Shown piece by piece: positions 1 through 7,215 of a stretch of DNA of 35,324 bases. The DNA comes from Saprospiraceae bacterium (GTDB lineage: Bacteria; Bacteroidota; Bacteroidia; Chitinophagales; Saprospiraceae): NCBI GenBank assembly GCA_022841745.1, contig JALHQW010000076.1, positions 1 through 35,324 on the forward strand, written 5' to 3'. The position numbers were made by a program, and so were the translations under genes. How positions within the stretch are numbered: position 1 is the stretch's first letter; each line of letters starts with the position of its first letter. The notes below the pieces were generated by a model that made no database searches, was not told the DNA's origin, and saw only the letters and a program-made list of their open reading frames with translations.

Positions 1-59
1 CCGGCTTCTTCGAATTTTGCAATTAACAGAGGTATGTCCTCTACCAGTTCTACTTTCAT
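1..59 (-). CDS. 5' end of a minus-strand gene, possibly IS transposase (partial)
   Basis: An ATG at 59 on the minus strand opens a frame that runs off the left window edge with no stop, giving 19 residues starting MKVELVEDIPLLIAKFEEA. From memory, this opening (Met-Lys/Arg-Val-Glu, then D-I-P) resembles the N-terminus of IS1634-like DDE transposases with a DUF4277-type start. Only 19 residues are visible, so the family is a guess. It diverges from the next gene at 130, and the 70-bp gap between them holds no obvious promoter. If it is an IS, its terminal inverted repeat should lie between 60 and 130. Confidence 0.35.
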   Translation of the reverse strand, partial: MKVELVEDIPLLIAKFEEA

Positions 60-129
60 CCCGCTAGTTTAACCAATTCTGGAAAACGGCAGCGGAAATA
101 GTCGAAATGTCAGTTATAAATAACTTAAC

Positions 130-3100
130 ATGAACAAACGACAATTGAACTTACGGAGAAGGCTGGAAGTAAGTCAAAATTACTTCGTTGTAGTGCTTAT
201 TTTAGTTGTCACCCTACTAAGCACTGATTTAAGCCTTTTAGCCCAAACAGGTTGCTACACCCCGCAGGGACCTGATTGTGTAGGGTACGACCCTCAACTT
301 AATTTACCTAATAACAATGAGTACCGTTTAAGTGTCTATTTTCATGAAATAACAAGGGGCGATGGAACAGGAGGTGTTGGACAGGCAGCGGCTGAAACTA
401 TTCTTGCGAGTCTAAACAGCCACTTTAATGAGCATGGGATATATTTTGAATGGAGTGATTGTACCCTTATCCCATTGCCTAATGATAATTTTTTTGAAAA
501 TACCTTTAATGAAAGATGTAATATATATACGGCAAATACCCAGCAAAATGGATTCAATATTTACTTGGGGCCAATAGAATCCGGATTTGGCGGTGGCTTT
601 TCTTCGGGGATACCTGGCACAGCAATGGTTTTGATGGGGCAATTGAATACACAAAGCCCTGATGGATGTGACCCTTTCACACAGGTATCTGTTTACGATA
701 CTAGAACAGCAGTACACGAAATGGGGCACATGTTAGGGCTGTATCATACGTTTCACGGCACCAATTCACTTGACAATTCCAATATTGTTTGTGGAACACT
801 TTATTCTGACCCAGGGGCCTGCTCAGAATGTGTTAGTGGTATTAATGGTGAAATATGTGGAGATTATGTTCTTGATACAAGAGCCAATCCTGATGCCAGT
901 GGAAACGAATTTAGTCCAACCTCCTGTATTTGGACAGGAAACAGCGTAGATTCATGTGAAGGAAGAAGATTTGATCCGCCTACAGACAATATAATGAGCT
1001 ATGGCCCAGAAGAATGTGGAACAGTATTTACGCCAGGACAAGGCCGAAGGATGAGGAATGTTTTGCAGTATTACCGAACAGGGAATGGGCCTGGAGGTTT
1101 TTTGCCCACTAACAAATGCATTTTAGATATTAGGGTAGGCTGTACGGTTCCAAATGGCCCATGCCCGGGTGCTACTTTCAACATCATTTACAATATTTGT
1201 CAAATTGCCTCAAGCCAAACTACTTCTTTGGATTTGCAAATAGCACTTACAAGCATTCCTCTAATTTTTGGTGGCGATTTTTCAAGTACTGGATTTCTTG
1301 ATAATTTGAATTTGCCGCCAGGGTGCACTGAAGCCACTTTGTCTGTGACGATTCCACCCTCTGTGCCATTTGGGACAAATTTTGAAATAGAACTTGAGAT
1401 TACCCCTTCGGAACCACTTAAAACTTGTCTCAATATTGGCGATAACGATTGTTCCGTAGTCAATCAATTTTCAGTTGGGACCCCTGAAGCTGATTTCGAA
1501 TTTCAACAGTTGGGCTGTGAGGTTCAATTTCAAAGTGCCCAGAAGTATGGTGTTCATAATTGGGATTTTGGAGATGGAAATAGTTCTTCGCTTATCAACC
1601 CTGTTCATGAGTACACAGTTGGCGGGAATTACGACGTCACACATACGGTAACCTATGAGAATTGTAATGCAGTTTCAATTACAAATTCAGTAAGTGTTGA
1701 TGGCTGTGGATTTGGTTGTCCCTGTGCTGAACCCGGCTCTAATTTAGGGATTCCAGGAGAAACTACCTTTGCAACCGATTATGATTTTACTTGTTTACCT
1801 GGTGGTATAACAGCTTCGGGTTGTATTTCAATAGCTGGAAATTTTGTCATAAATGTACCCTCCCTTGCATTTGTTCGGGCCGATATACACATGGAACCTA
1901 ATTCGTCTATTGAGGTGCCAAGTACAAGTTTACTTTTTATTAGTGATTCATATCTTCACGGGTGTGAAAGGATGTGGAACGGTATCAATGTAACAGGTAG
2001 GTTGACAATAAGTAGTGGAACATTGATAGAGGATGCATTTGAGGCAGTTCATGCAAATGCCGGTTCAACCATTTCTGTAAATAATGCTATATTCAACCGA
2101 AACAATATCGGGATATTTTCAGATGGACCATTCGCATTAATCCAAAGAGGAACTACATTTGATTGCACAGCGCCTTTGTTCCCACCAATGGACGGTCAAT
2201 TTTCAGCGGCAGGGGTTAGTGTAGCAAATGGCAACACAATCACAATTGGTATCCAAGGGCAGATTCCCAACACCTTCCGCAACCTCAACAACGGCATCAT
2301 CGCCAACAACAACAGCTTAACCGTTGTGAACTCAAATTTTGAGAATATCAGCGCAAAGGGTGGTGGAAATTTGCCAATAGCAGGCTTCGGCATAAATGCT
2401 TCGGCAAATGCCTTGAATGGTGTTAAGCATTTTGTTCAAACTGGGAATGGGCTATCATCACGTTCCTTTTTTAATTGTACCTATGGAATCTCGATAGTCG
2501 GCATGTCGGCTAATATCAAAAATAACTACATGAGGGAAATGTTTGATGGGATATTGGTTAGGAATGGGAGGCAAAATGTCGCAATTGAAAGAAACTATGT
2601 GTATAGATGTCGGAATGGCATTGGGTTAATCTTGTCCGACCCAAATGCGTCGAGGTATATTGACCGAAACAAAATACATGTATTTGGCGAAGGTAACGGA
2701 ATTGTCGTGCAAGAGCCAACCGTGCCCAATAAAATGGGCAGCTTAGGCTTGGTGAGTAGAAATACTGTATATTTAATGGATAGTGGTGAAGATATGGTCG
2801 GCATTAGTTTGATAACCGCCGCAAGGCTGGAAGTCAAGGATAATACCATTGAATCCATTGGTGAAGTCGGCGAGAAATTTGGCATCTACATGTTCGGGGG
2901 CTTGGCCAATTCCGTGATAGGCAACCAAGTAGAAGGAGCAAGTGCCAACAATGACGATATAGGCATCTCAGGTTGGGGAGCCCCCCAAATGCTGTGGTCA
3001 GGTAATATGGTAGAGAAAATGACCGAAGGCTTCCAGTTCAACCTTTCCTGCACGACCAAGGACGGGTTTCGCTGCAACTCAATGGAAAATCACGACAGAC

Positions 3101-3219
3101 AGGAACTTACACAGGACAAGATGAACGCTGTTTCGCTGCAACTCAATGGAAAATCACGGCATAGGACTTCACCTCAACGCTGGTGCTTCCCTCGGCACAC
3201 AAAATGGTACAGGGAATAA
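130..3219 (+). CDS. Secreted M43-like metalloprotease with PKD and beta-helix region; 5' part of a frameshifted gene
   Basis: Residues 1-39 form a signal peptide: a basic start, a hydrophobic core from about residue 18, and likely cleavage near LLAQ. A zinc protease domain follows with the extended motif HEMGHMLGLYH (His196, Glu197, His200, His206). A Met-turn NIMSY (Met289) lies 83 residues on in a Cys-rich stretch, which fits the pappalysin-like M43 family. A PKD domain with WDFGDG lies at about 452-523. From about 570 to 977 there are repeats rich in Asn, Gly and Ile typical of a right-handed parallel beta-helix. The frame is lost after residue 979: a 64-bp insertion between 29-bp direct repeats pushes translation into an unrelated tail that stops at 3219. 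Without the insertion the protein would join the next ORF, giving about 1399 residues ending in a T9SS sorting domain. As it stands it lacks that signal, so it should reach the periplasm but not the cell surface. The GC content rises after about 2230. Confidence 0.85.
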   Translation: MNKRQLNLRRRLEVSQNYFVVVLILVVTLLSTDLSLLAQTGCYTPQGPDCVGYDPQLNLPNNNEYRLSVYFHEITRGDGTGGVGQAAAETILASLNSHFNEHGIYFEWSDCTLIPLPNDNFFENTFNERCNIYTANTQQNGFNIYLGPIESGFGGGFSSGIPGTAMVLMGQLNTQSPDGCDPFTQVSVYDTRTAVHEMGHMLGLYHTFHGTNSLDNSNIVCGTLYSDPGACSECVSGINGEICGDYVLDTRANPDASGNEFSPTSCIWTGNSVDSCEGRRFDPPTDNIMSYGPEECGTVFTPGQGRRMRNVLQYYRTGNGPGGFLPTNKCILDIRVGCTVPNGPCPGATFNIIYNICQIASSQTTSLDLQIALTSIPLIFGGDFSSTGFLDNLNLPPGCTEATLSVTIPPSVPFGTNFEIELEITPSEPLKTCLNIGDNDCSVVNQFSVGTPEADFEFQQLGCEVQFQSAQKYGVHNWDFGDGNSSSLINPVHEYTVGGNYDVTHTVTYENCNAVSITNSVSVDGCGFGCPCAEPGSNLGIPGETTFATDYDFTCLPGGITASGCISIAGNFVINVPSLAFVRADIHMEPNSSIEVPSTSLLFISDSYLHGCERMWNGINVTGRLTISSGTLIEDAFEAVHANAGSTISVNNAIFNRNNIGIFSDGPFALIQRGTTFDCTAPLFPPMDGQFSAAGVSVANGNTITIGIQGQIPNTFRNLNNGIIANNNSLTVVNSNFENISAKGGGNLPIAGFGINASANALNGVKHFVQTGNGLSSRSFFNCTYGISIVGMSANIKNNYMREMFDGILVRNGRQNVAIERNYVYRCRNGIGLILSDPNASRYIDRNKIHVFGEGNGIVVQEPTVPNKMGSLGLVSRNTVYLMDSGEDMVGISLITAARLEVKDNTIESIGEVGEKFGIYMFGGLANSVIGNQVEGASANNDDIGISGWGAPQMLWSGNMVEKMTEGFQFNLSCTTKDGFRCNSMENHDRQELTQDKMNAVSLQLNGKSRHRTSPQRWCFPRHTKWYRE
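3066..3158 (+). repeat. 29-bp direct repeats, offset 64 bp, causing a frameshift
   Basis: Bases 3066-3094 and 3130-3158 are identical and contain ctgcaactcaatggaaaat. Between them lie 35 unique bases. The period is 64 bp, which is not a multiple of three. Reading the first copy in the upstream frame and the second in the downstream frame gives the same peptide, FRCNSMENH. Removing one period restores a single frame from 130 to 4393. The structure is therefore an insertion or partial duplication inside a once-continuous gene, unless it is an assembly error. Confidence 0.85.
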
Positions 3220-4393
3220 GTGGGAACCGAATACGTTTAGCGATATTGGGATTCGTGCGGAGGATGGTGCAAATGCAGTTAACCAAACTCGTTTTAGGAC
3301 TGACCAAACAGTTCCAGAACTCTGGCCGACTGCTTTCCCATCAAATATATTATTGCCTGGCCCAACCATTGTCAACTGTTCTGGCACTCCACCAGAGGAG
3401 GATTTTGGTGGGGAGGACGGAACCGACAAGCAGATTTCCGAAAACACCTCTTCGACTTTCAATACAGTTCGATATTTGTCGGAGCGATATTTGTACAGGA
3501 AGTTGAGCGAGCAGCCCAACCTTTTGTCAGCGGATCCTTCCTATGGGAGTTTCCTCAATTCACAAGGTTCGACACCTGTAGGAAGGCTTCACAACATGGA
3601 GGAAGCAATCGGCAACCTGATGCAAATAGACAATAGCACAACGCAATCAATGGAAGCAACCCATCTCCAATACCTTTCCACCAACGAGTCGTTGCTTGAA
3701 ACCGACTCCTTGCTCGTGCTTGCCACTGGACAGGATAGCATAAACCTGATGGTCGCACGGACGCAACTCCTGCAACAACTCAGCCAATTGGAACAGTCCA
3801 TGTCCACTACTTGGGCCAATGTGCAGTCGCAAAGGGTGTCAGCCACGGCCAATTTGAAGACGGCGAACAATGGAATTGCCACGTCTTATGTTTTTGAGAC
3901 GAACGACAAAGCCGTCAATAGCCTATACTTGGATTGGATAGAAAACGGACAGGCTGCCTTGACCAACGCCCAGGTGACAACCCTCACCAATATCGCCAAT
4001 CAATGCCCCAGCACGGGCGGCAATGCCGTTTTCAGGGCAAGGGCCATGCTTTCATTGGTTGACCTTCAGTATTATGGCAACGATTTGAACTGCATTGGAC
4101 AATATGCTCCTACGCCTAAGCCGGAGGTGGCGGCCAACAAGCAATTGAACAAGGTATTGGTTTATCCAAATCCTGCAAGCGATGTGGTGAACTTCAGTTG
4201 GAAAGCCATGGAAGGAAATGGAACTTTAGTACTTTCCGACTTGATGGGTAAGCAAGTTTTTAGCAAAACGCTGGATATGACGGTGGGAAGTACCCAGGTT
4301 TATACCAAGGCCCTTCCACCAGCCATGTACGTTTGCAAGCTGGTACAAGGCAACGAGATATTGCTTTCTGAAAAACTTGTAATTATCAAATAA
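3146..4393 (+). CDS. 3' part of the frameshifted gene: beta-helix end, coiled coil, T9SS sorting domain
   Basis: This frame has no signal peptide, and its first ATG lies inside the second copy of the direct repeat, so it is almost certainly not an independent gene. It continues the beta-helix protein at 130. The start, MENHGIGLHLNAGASLGTQ, is a normal beta-helix rung with an asparagine-rich follow-on. Residues about 140-235 are rich in Gln, Ser, Leu and Thr and look helical, possibly a coiled coil. A short helical Cys-containing segment follows (ANQCPSTGG, then FRARAMLSL), which is shared with the truncated gene at 6275. The last 75 residues or so are a T9SS type A sorting domain: VLVYPNPASD, a LSDLMGKQVF strand, and KLVIIK at the end. 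An intact T9SS would use this domain to export the protein and attach it at the cell surface. A strong terminator follows 10 bp after the stop. Confidence 0.8.
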   Translation: MENHGIGLHLNAGASLGTQNGTGNKWEPNTFSDIGIRAEDGANAVNQTRFRTDQTVPELWPTAFPSNILLPGPTIVNCSGTPPEEDFGGEDGTDKQISENTSSTFNTVRYLSERYLYRKLSEQPNLLSADPSYGSFLNSQGSTPVGRLHNMEEAIGNLMQIDNSTTQSMEATHLQYLSTNESLLETDSLLVLATGQDSINLMVARTQLLQQLSQLEQSMSTTWANVQSQRVSATANLKTANNGIATSYVFETNDKAVNSLYLDWIENGQAALTNAQVTTLTNIANQCPSTGGNAVFRARAMLSLVDLQYYGNDLNCIGQYAPTPKPEVAANKQLNKVLVYPNPASDVVNFSWKAMEGNGTLVLSDLMGKQVFSKTLDMTVGSTQVYTKALPPAMYVCKLVQGNEILLSEKLVIIK

Positions 4394-4403
4394 TCGTAAA
4401 ATT

Positions 4404-4440
4404 GGTGCAGGCAGTTTTATACTGTCTGCACCTTTATTTT
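4404..4440 (+). terminator. Rho-independent terminator
   Basis: The arms are ggtgcaggcagt (4404-4415) and actgtctgcacc (4421-4432). They pair over 12 bp with one G-T wobble around a 5-base loop, and are followed by tttatttt. It ends the gene at 3146-4393 and lies just upstream of the next start at 4447. Confidence 0.85.
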
Positions 4441-4446
4441 TGTACT

Positions 4447-6252
4447 ATGAAACAGTACTATTTCTCAGTCTATCTCCTTTTGGTAACTCTAACAGTTTGT
4501 GGTCAAAAAAGAGACAATATTTGGTTGTTAGGCTATTACAATAACTTAAATGACCCAAATTTTGGTGGTATGGCCTTAGACTTCAATACCATGCCACCAG
4601 AAATATACCCTGTTGACAACGATATGTTCATGTTCGATACGAATGCTAGTATTTGTGACGAAGAAGGCAACCTTTTGTTTTATACAAATGGCCAAACAAT
4701 TGGCAATGCGGTGTTCGACACCATGCAAAATGGAGGCGGGTTAAATCCTGGTGATTTTGCTGAATCAAATGGAGAATGGGGTTATTGGCTTCCACAGGGT
4801 GCTTTTATATTGCCAAAGCCAGGAAATCCAACTAGCTATTATTTAATTCATGAAGACATCCAATATGCTACATACAATGCCCTTGGATTGCTATTACTTG
4901 CGGAATATTCAAAGCATCTTTATTTTTCTGAAATTGACATGTCATTGGAAAATGGGTTAGGTGCTGTAGTTAAAAAAAATCAAATATTGCGAATCGACAC
5001 TTTGAGCCCAGGCCAGCTAACGTGCACGAGACATGCAAATGGAAGAGATTGGTGGATGGTAGCACATGAATTGACCTCAAAAAATTATTTTCGGTTTTTA
5101 ATATCGCCCGAAGGGATCACTGAAGTAGGCAAGGACAGCACAGAACATGACCTATTTAAAGCAGGATATGGACAAGCTGCTTTTTCCCCAGATGGAACTG
5201 TGTATGCAAGATTAGCCTCCTATGAATTTAGCCAGCCACCAACTATGGATGTTTATAAATTTGATAGGTGTAGCGGATTTTTGAGTGACCATCAACAAAT
5301 ACACATAGGGGAACTCAACGTAGTTGTCACCAGTCTTTCCATCTCTCCAAACTCAAGGTATCTATATGCAGCTACCCAAGATAAAGTTTTTCAGTTTGAT
5401 TTGGAAGCACCAGTCATTGCTTATAGCAAGAAATTAGTGGCAGAATTTGATGGTTTCTACGATACTTCTCCACCATTTACAACATTGTTCTTTTACCAGC
5501 AACTTGCGCCAAATGGCAAGATTTATATGTGCACGGCCAATGGAACTCGATACCTGCATGTCATCCACCAGCCTAACCTTCCCTACCCCAACTGCAATCT
5601 GGAACAGCACAGCATCACTTTGCCAAGGATAAACGGCCAATCCCTCCCCAACTTCCCCAACTACCGCCTCGGCCCTTTGGACGATTCCCCCTGCGACACC
5701 CTCGGACTTGACAACCACCCCGTTGCCTTGTACCGTTATGGTCAGGACGTGAACGACTACCTCACCATTGAGTTCACCGACCTGAGCTATTACGAGCCTA
5801 TTGATTGGCATTGGGACTTCGGCGACAATACCACCGATACTAACCCTAACCCCATCCATGAATTCCCCAGCGACGGCACCTACGAGGTCTGCCTGACGGT
5901 GAGCAACCAGTACGATACGAGCACCTATTGCCGTATGCTCATCATCGGCACTGGCATCAGCGCTACTGCCGAGCCAAACCAGCCAGCCGACCTCGTCAGC
6001 GTCTTTCCCAATCCCGCTCAGTCCGCCACCAATTTCCGACTGGGGGGCGACTACCTGCCACGGGAGGCCATGCTCACCCTCTACTCGGCCACTGGCCAAC
6101 CCGTACACACCCAGCGCCTGATGGCAGGGTGGAGCGTGGTGGGCCTGGAGGGGCTGGCGAAGGGGATGTACTTTTGGGAGGTGCGGGACGCTTGCCTGCC
6201 GGGGCAGGGCGATAGGCAGTTGGGAGCGGGGAAATTGGTGAAGGTGGAGTGA
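4447..6252 (+). CDS. T9SS cargo: propeller-like protein with PKD domain (paralogue of 7216-8961)
   Basis: I start it at the ATG at 4447, because the 15 residues read upstream lie across the terminator and the signal peptide begins MKQYYFSVYLLLVTLTVCGQ. Residues about 20-400 show repeated blade-like strands, such as FSPDGTVYARL and SISPNSRYLYAATQDKVFQF, like TolB/WD40-type propellers. The N-terminal block (NIWLLGYYNN, FYTNGQTIGN) is shared with its paralogue. A PKD domain with WDFGDN follows near residue 460-500. The C-terminus is a T9SS type A sorting domain from VFPNPAQSAT to KLVKVE. It should be exported by T9SS; no enzymatic site was recognised. The 5' two-thirds is AT-rich and the rest, from about 5560, is GC-rich. 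The sorting domain carries an 18-nt in-frame insertion (6190-6207) absent from the paralogue. A TATTTTTG sequence at 4435-4442 resembles a -7 box but lacks a well-placed -33 element. Confidence 0.8.
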   Translation: MKQYYFSVYLLLVTLTVCGQKRDNIWLLGYYNNLNDPNFGGMALDFNTMPPEIYPVDNDMFMFDTNASICDEEGNLLFYTNGQTIGNAVFDTMQNGGGLNPGDFAESNGEWGYWLPQGAFILPKPGNPTSYYLIHEDIQYATYNALGLLLLAEYSKHLYFSEIDMSLENGLGAVVKKNQILRIDTLSPGQLTCTRHANGRDWWMVAHELTSKNYFRFLISPEGITEVGKDSTEHDLFKAGYGQAAFSPDGTVYARLASYEFSQPPTMDVYKFDRCSGFLSDHQQIHIGELNVVVTSLSISPNSRYLYAATQDKVFQFDLEAPVIAYSKKLVAEFDGFYDTSPPFTTLFFYQQLAPNGKIYMCTANGTRYLHVIHQPNLPYPNCNLEQHSITLPRINGQSLPNFPNYRLGPLDDSPCDTLGLDNHPVALYRYGQDVNDYLTIEFTDLSYYEPIDWHWDFGDNTTDTNPNPIHEFPSDGTYEVCLTVSNQYDTSTYCRMLIIGTGISATAEPNQPADLVSVFPNPAQSATNFRLGGDYLPREAMLTLYSATGQPVHTQRLMAGWSVVGLEGLAKGMYFWEVRDACLPGQGDRQLGAGKLVKVE

Positions 6253-6274
6253 GGTAAATTGTTATTTCAAAACC

Positions 6275-7159
6275 ATGAAAATGAATCGCTTGCATTATAT
6301 GCCTGTACCCTTTACTTGTCCAGTGGCAGTCACTGCTTCTGCCAAGTGCCTGCGCATGCAAGTTGCAAACTTGCATGAACTAAAAGGGGGAAACTTGAGA
6401 CAACGGGTTGCCTTGGAGCAGGCCATGGAAGCCAAGCTGACCGAAATCGCTGGGATAGACGAGCAGTTGCCCGCCGCCATAGGAACGCCCAGCTATGCCC
6501 AGTTGCTTGCCCAACGGGCCTTGGCCTCAGATGCCTTGAACACTGCCAACAGCAGTTACCAGACGCTGATGAACAGCATCAACACTGCCCAGAATGCCCA
6601 GGCCGACAACCTGCTGGCTTCCAATGAGGCCATCATGACCACCAAGGTCTATGAGCAGAACGAGAAGACCGTGAACCGGGTCTATCTGGCCACTATCGGG
6701 AAAGGAGTTTACAGCCCGAACGCTACCCAACAACCCGACCTGGAAGCCGTGGCCAACCAATGCCCCTACACGGGCGGCAAGGCCGTGCTGCGTGCGCGTG
6801 GCCTGTTGACCATGCTGGGGGTCGAAGCATACTACGACGATGCGACCAACTGCCAGCCCTTGCAACAGTTCGGCGGGAACCAGGCCCCAGCGGCCATTTC
6901 GGGCCAGCAAATGGTGGCCAAGGTCTTCCCTAACCCAACCAAGGAGCGCTTCAACCTGTTGCTGGATGCGCCCTTGGAATCGGATGCGGAACTGGTGCTG
7001 ACGAACGCTTATGGCCAGACGGTGGCCGTGCATAGCCTCGACGCCGGGCTGTTGAGTTACGAATTTGGTACTTCCAACCTGACGGAGGGCATCTATTTCC
7101 TTTCTGTTAAGGAAGGGGAAAGGCAACTGTTCTCCACTCGTTTGGTGGTGCAGAAATAA
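6275..7159 (+). CDS. Truncated T9SS sorting-domain protein, remnant of a relative of the 130-4393 gene
   Basis: The frame encodes 294 residues without a convincing signal peptide. The first 30 or so residues look like non-coding sequence read through and include a 10-bp-arm inverted repeat. From about residue 35 it is an Ala/Gln/Leu-rich helical region. Next comes a segment that matches the C-terminal half of the broken upstream gene: VYEQNEKTVNRVYL against VFETNDKAVNSLYL, and ANQCPYTGGKAVLRARGLLTM against ANQCPSTGGNAVFRARAMLSL. The last 75 residues form a T9SS sorting domain (KVFPNPTKERFN to RLVVQK). Without a signal peptide it cannot enter the Sec pathway, so it is probably a decaying duplicate. 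A remote upstream start is unlikely, since the previous gene ends at 6252. The reading frame itself is intact and uses codons like its neighbours. Confidence 0.6.
   Translation: MKMNRLHYMPVPFTCPVAVTASAKCLRMQVANLHELKGGNLRQRVALEQAMEAKLTEIAGIDEQLPAAIGTPSYAQLLAQRALASDALNTANSSYQTLMNSINTAQNAQADNLLASNEAIMTTKVYEQNEKTVNRVYLATIGKGVYSPNATQQPDLEAVANQCPYTGGKAVLRARGLLTMLGVEAYYDDATNCQPLQQFGGNQAPAAISGQQMVAKVFPNPTKERFNLLLDAPLESDAELVLTNAYGQTVAVHSLDAGLLSYEFGTSNLTEGIYFLSVKEGERQLFSTRLVVQK
6355..6377. repeat. Short perfect inverted repeat
   Basis: The arms catgcaagtt (6355-6364) and aacttgcatg (6368-6377) pair perfectly around gca. It lies in the 5' part of the truncated gene at 6275, where the protein has no recognisable homology. 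This supports the idea that this part was originally intergenic. Confidence 0.6.
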
Positions 7160-7166
7160 TAGTAGA

Positions 7167-7200
7167 GAGGCTGGCAAGCAATTTGCCAGCCTCTTGTTTT
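7167..7200 (+). terminator. Rho-independent terminator
   Basis: The arms gaggctggcaa (7167-7177) and ttgccagcctc (7183-7193) pair perfectly over 11 bp, followed by ttgtttt. It sits 7 bp after the stop of the truncated gene and just before the paralogue at 7216. The arrangement mirrors the terminator at 4404. Confidence 0.88.
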
Positions 7201-7215
7201 ATCATCTCTATCCTT

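Noticed and set aside
3146-4393. The 3146 frame as an independent gene
   Set aside because: It has no signal peptide, its start lies in a duplicated segment, and it joins the upstream frame when the 64-bp period is removed.
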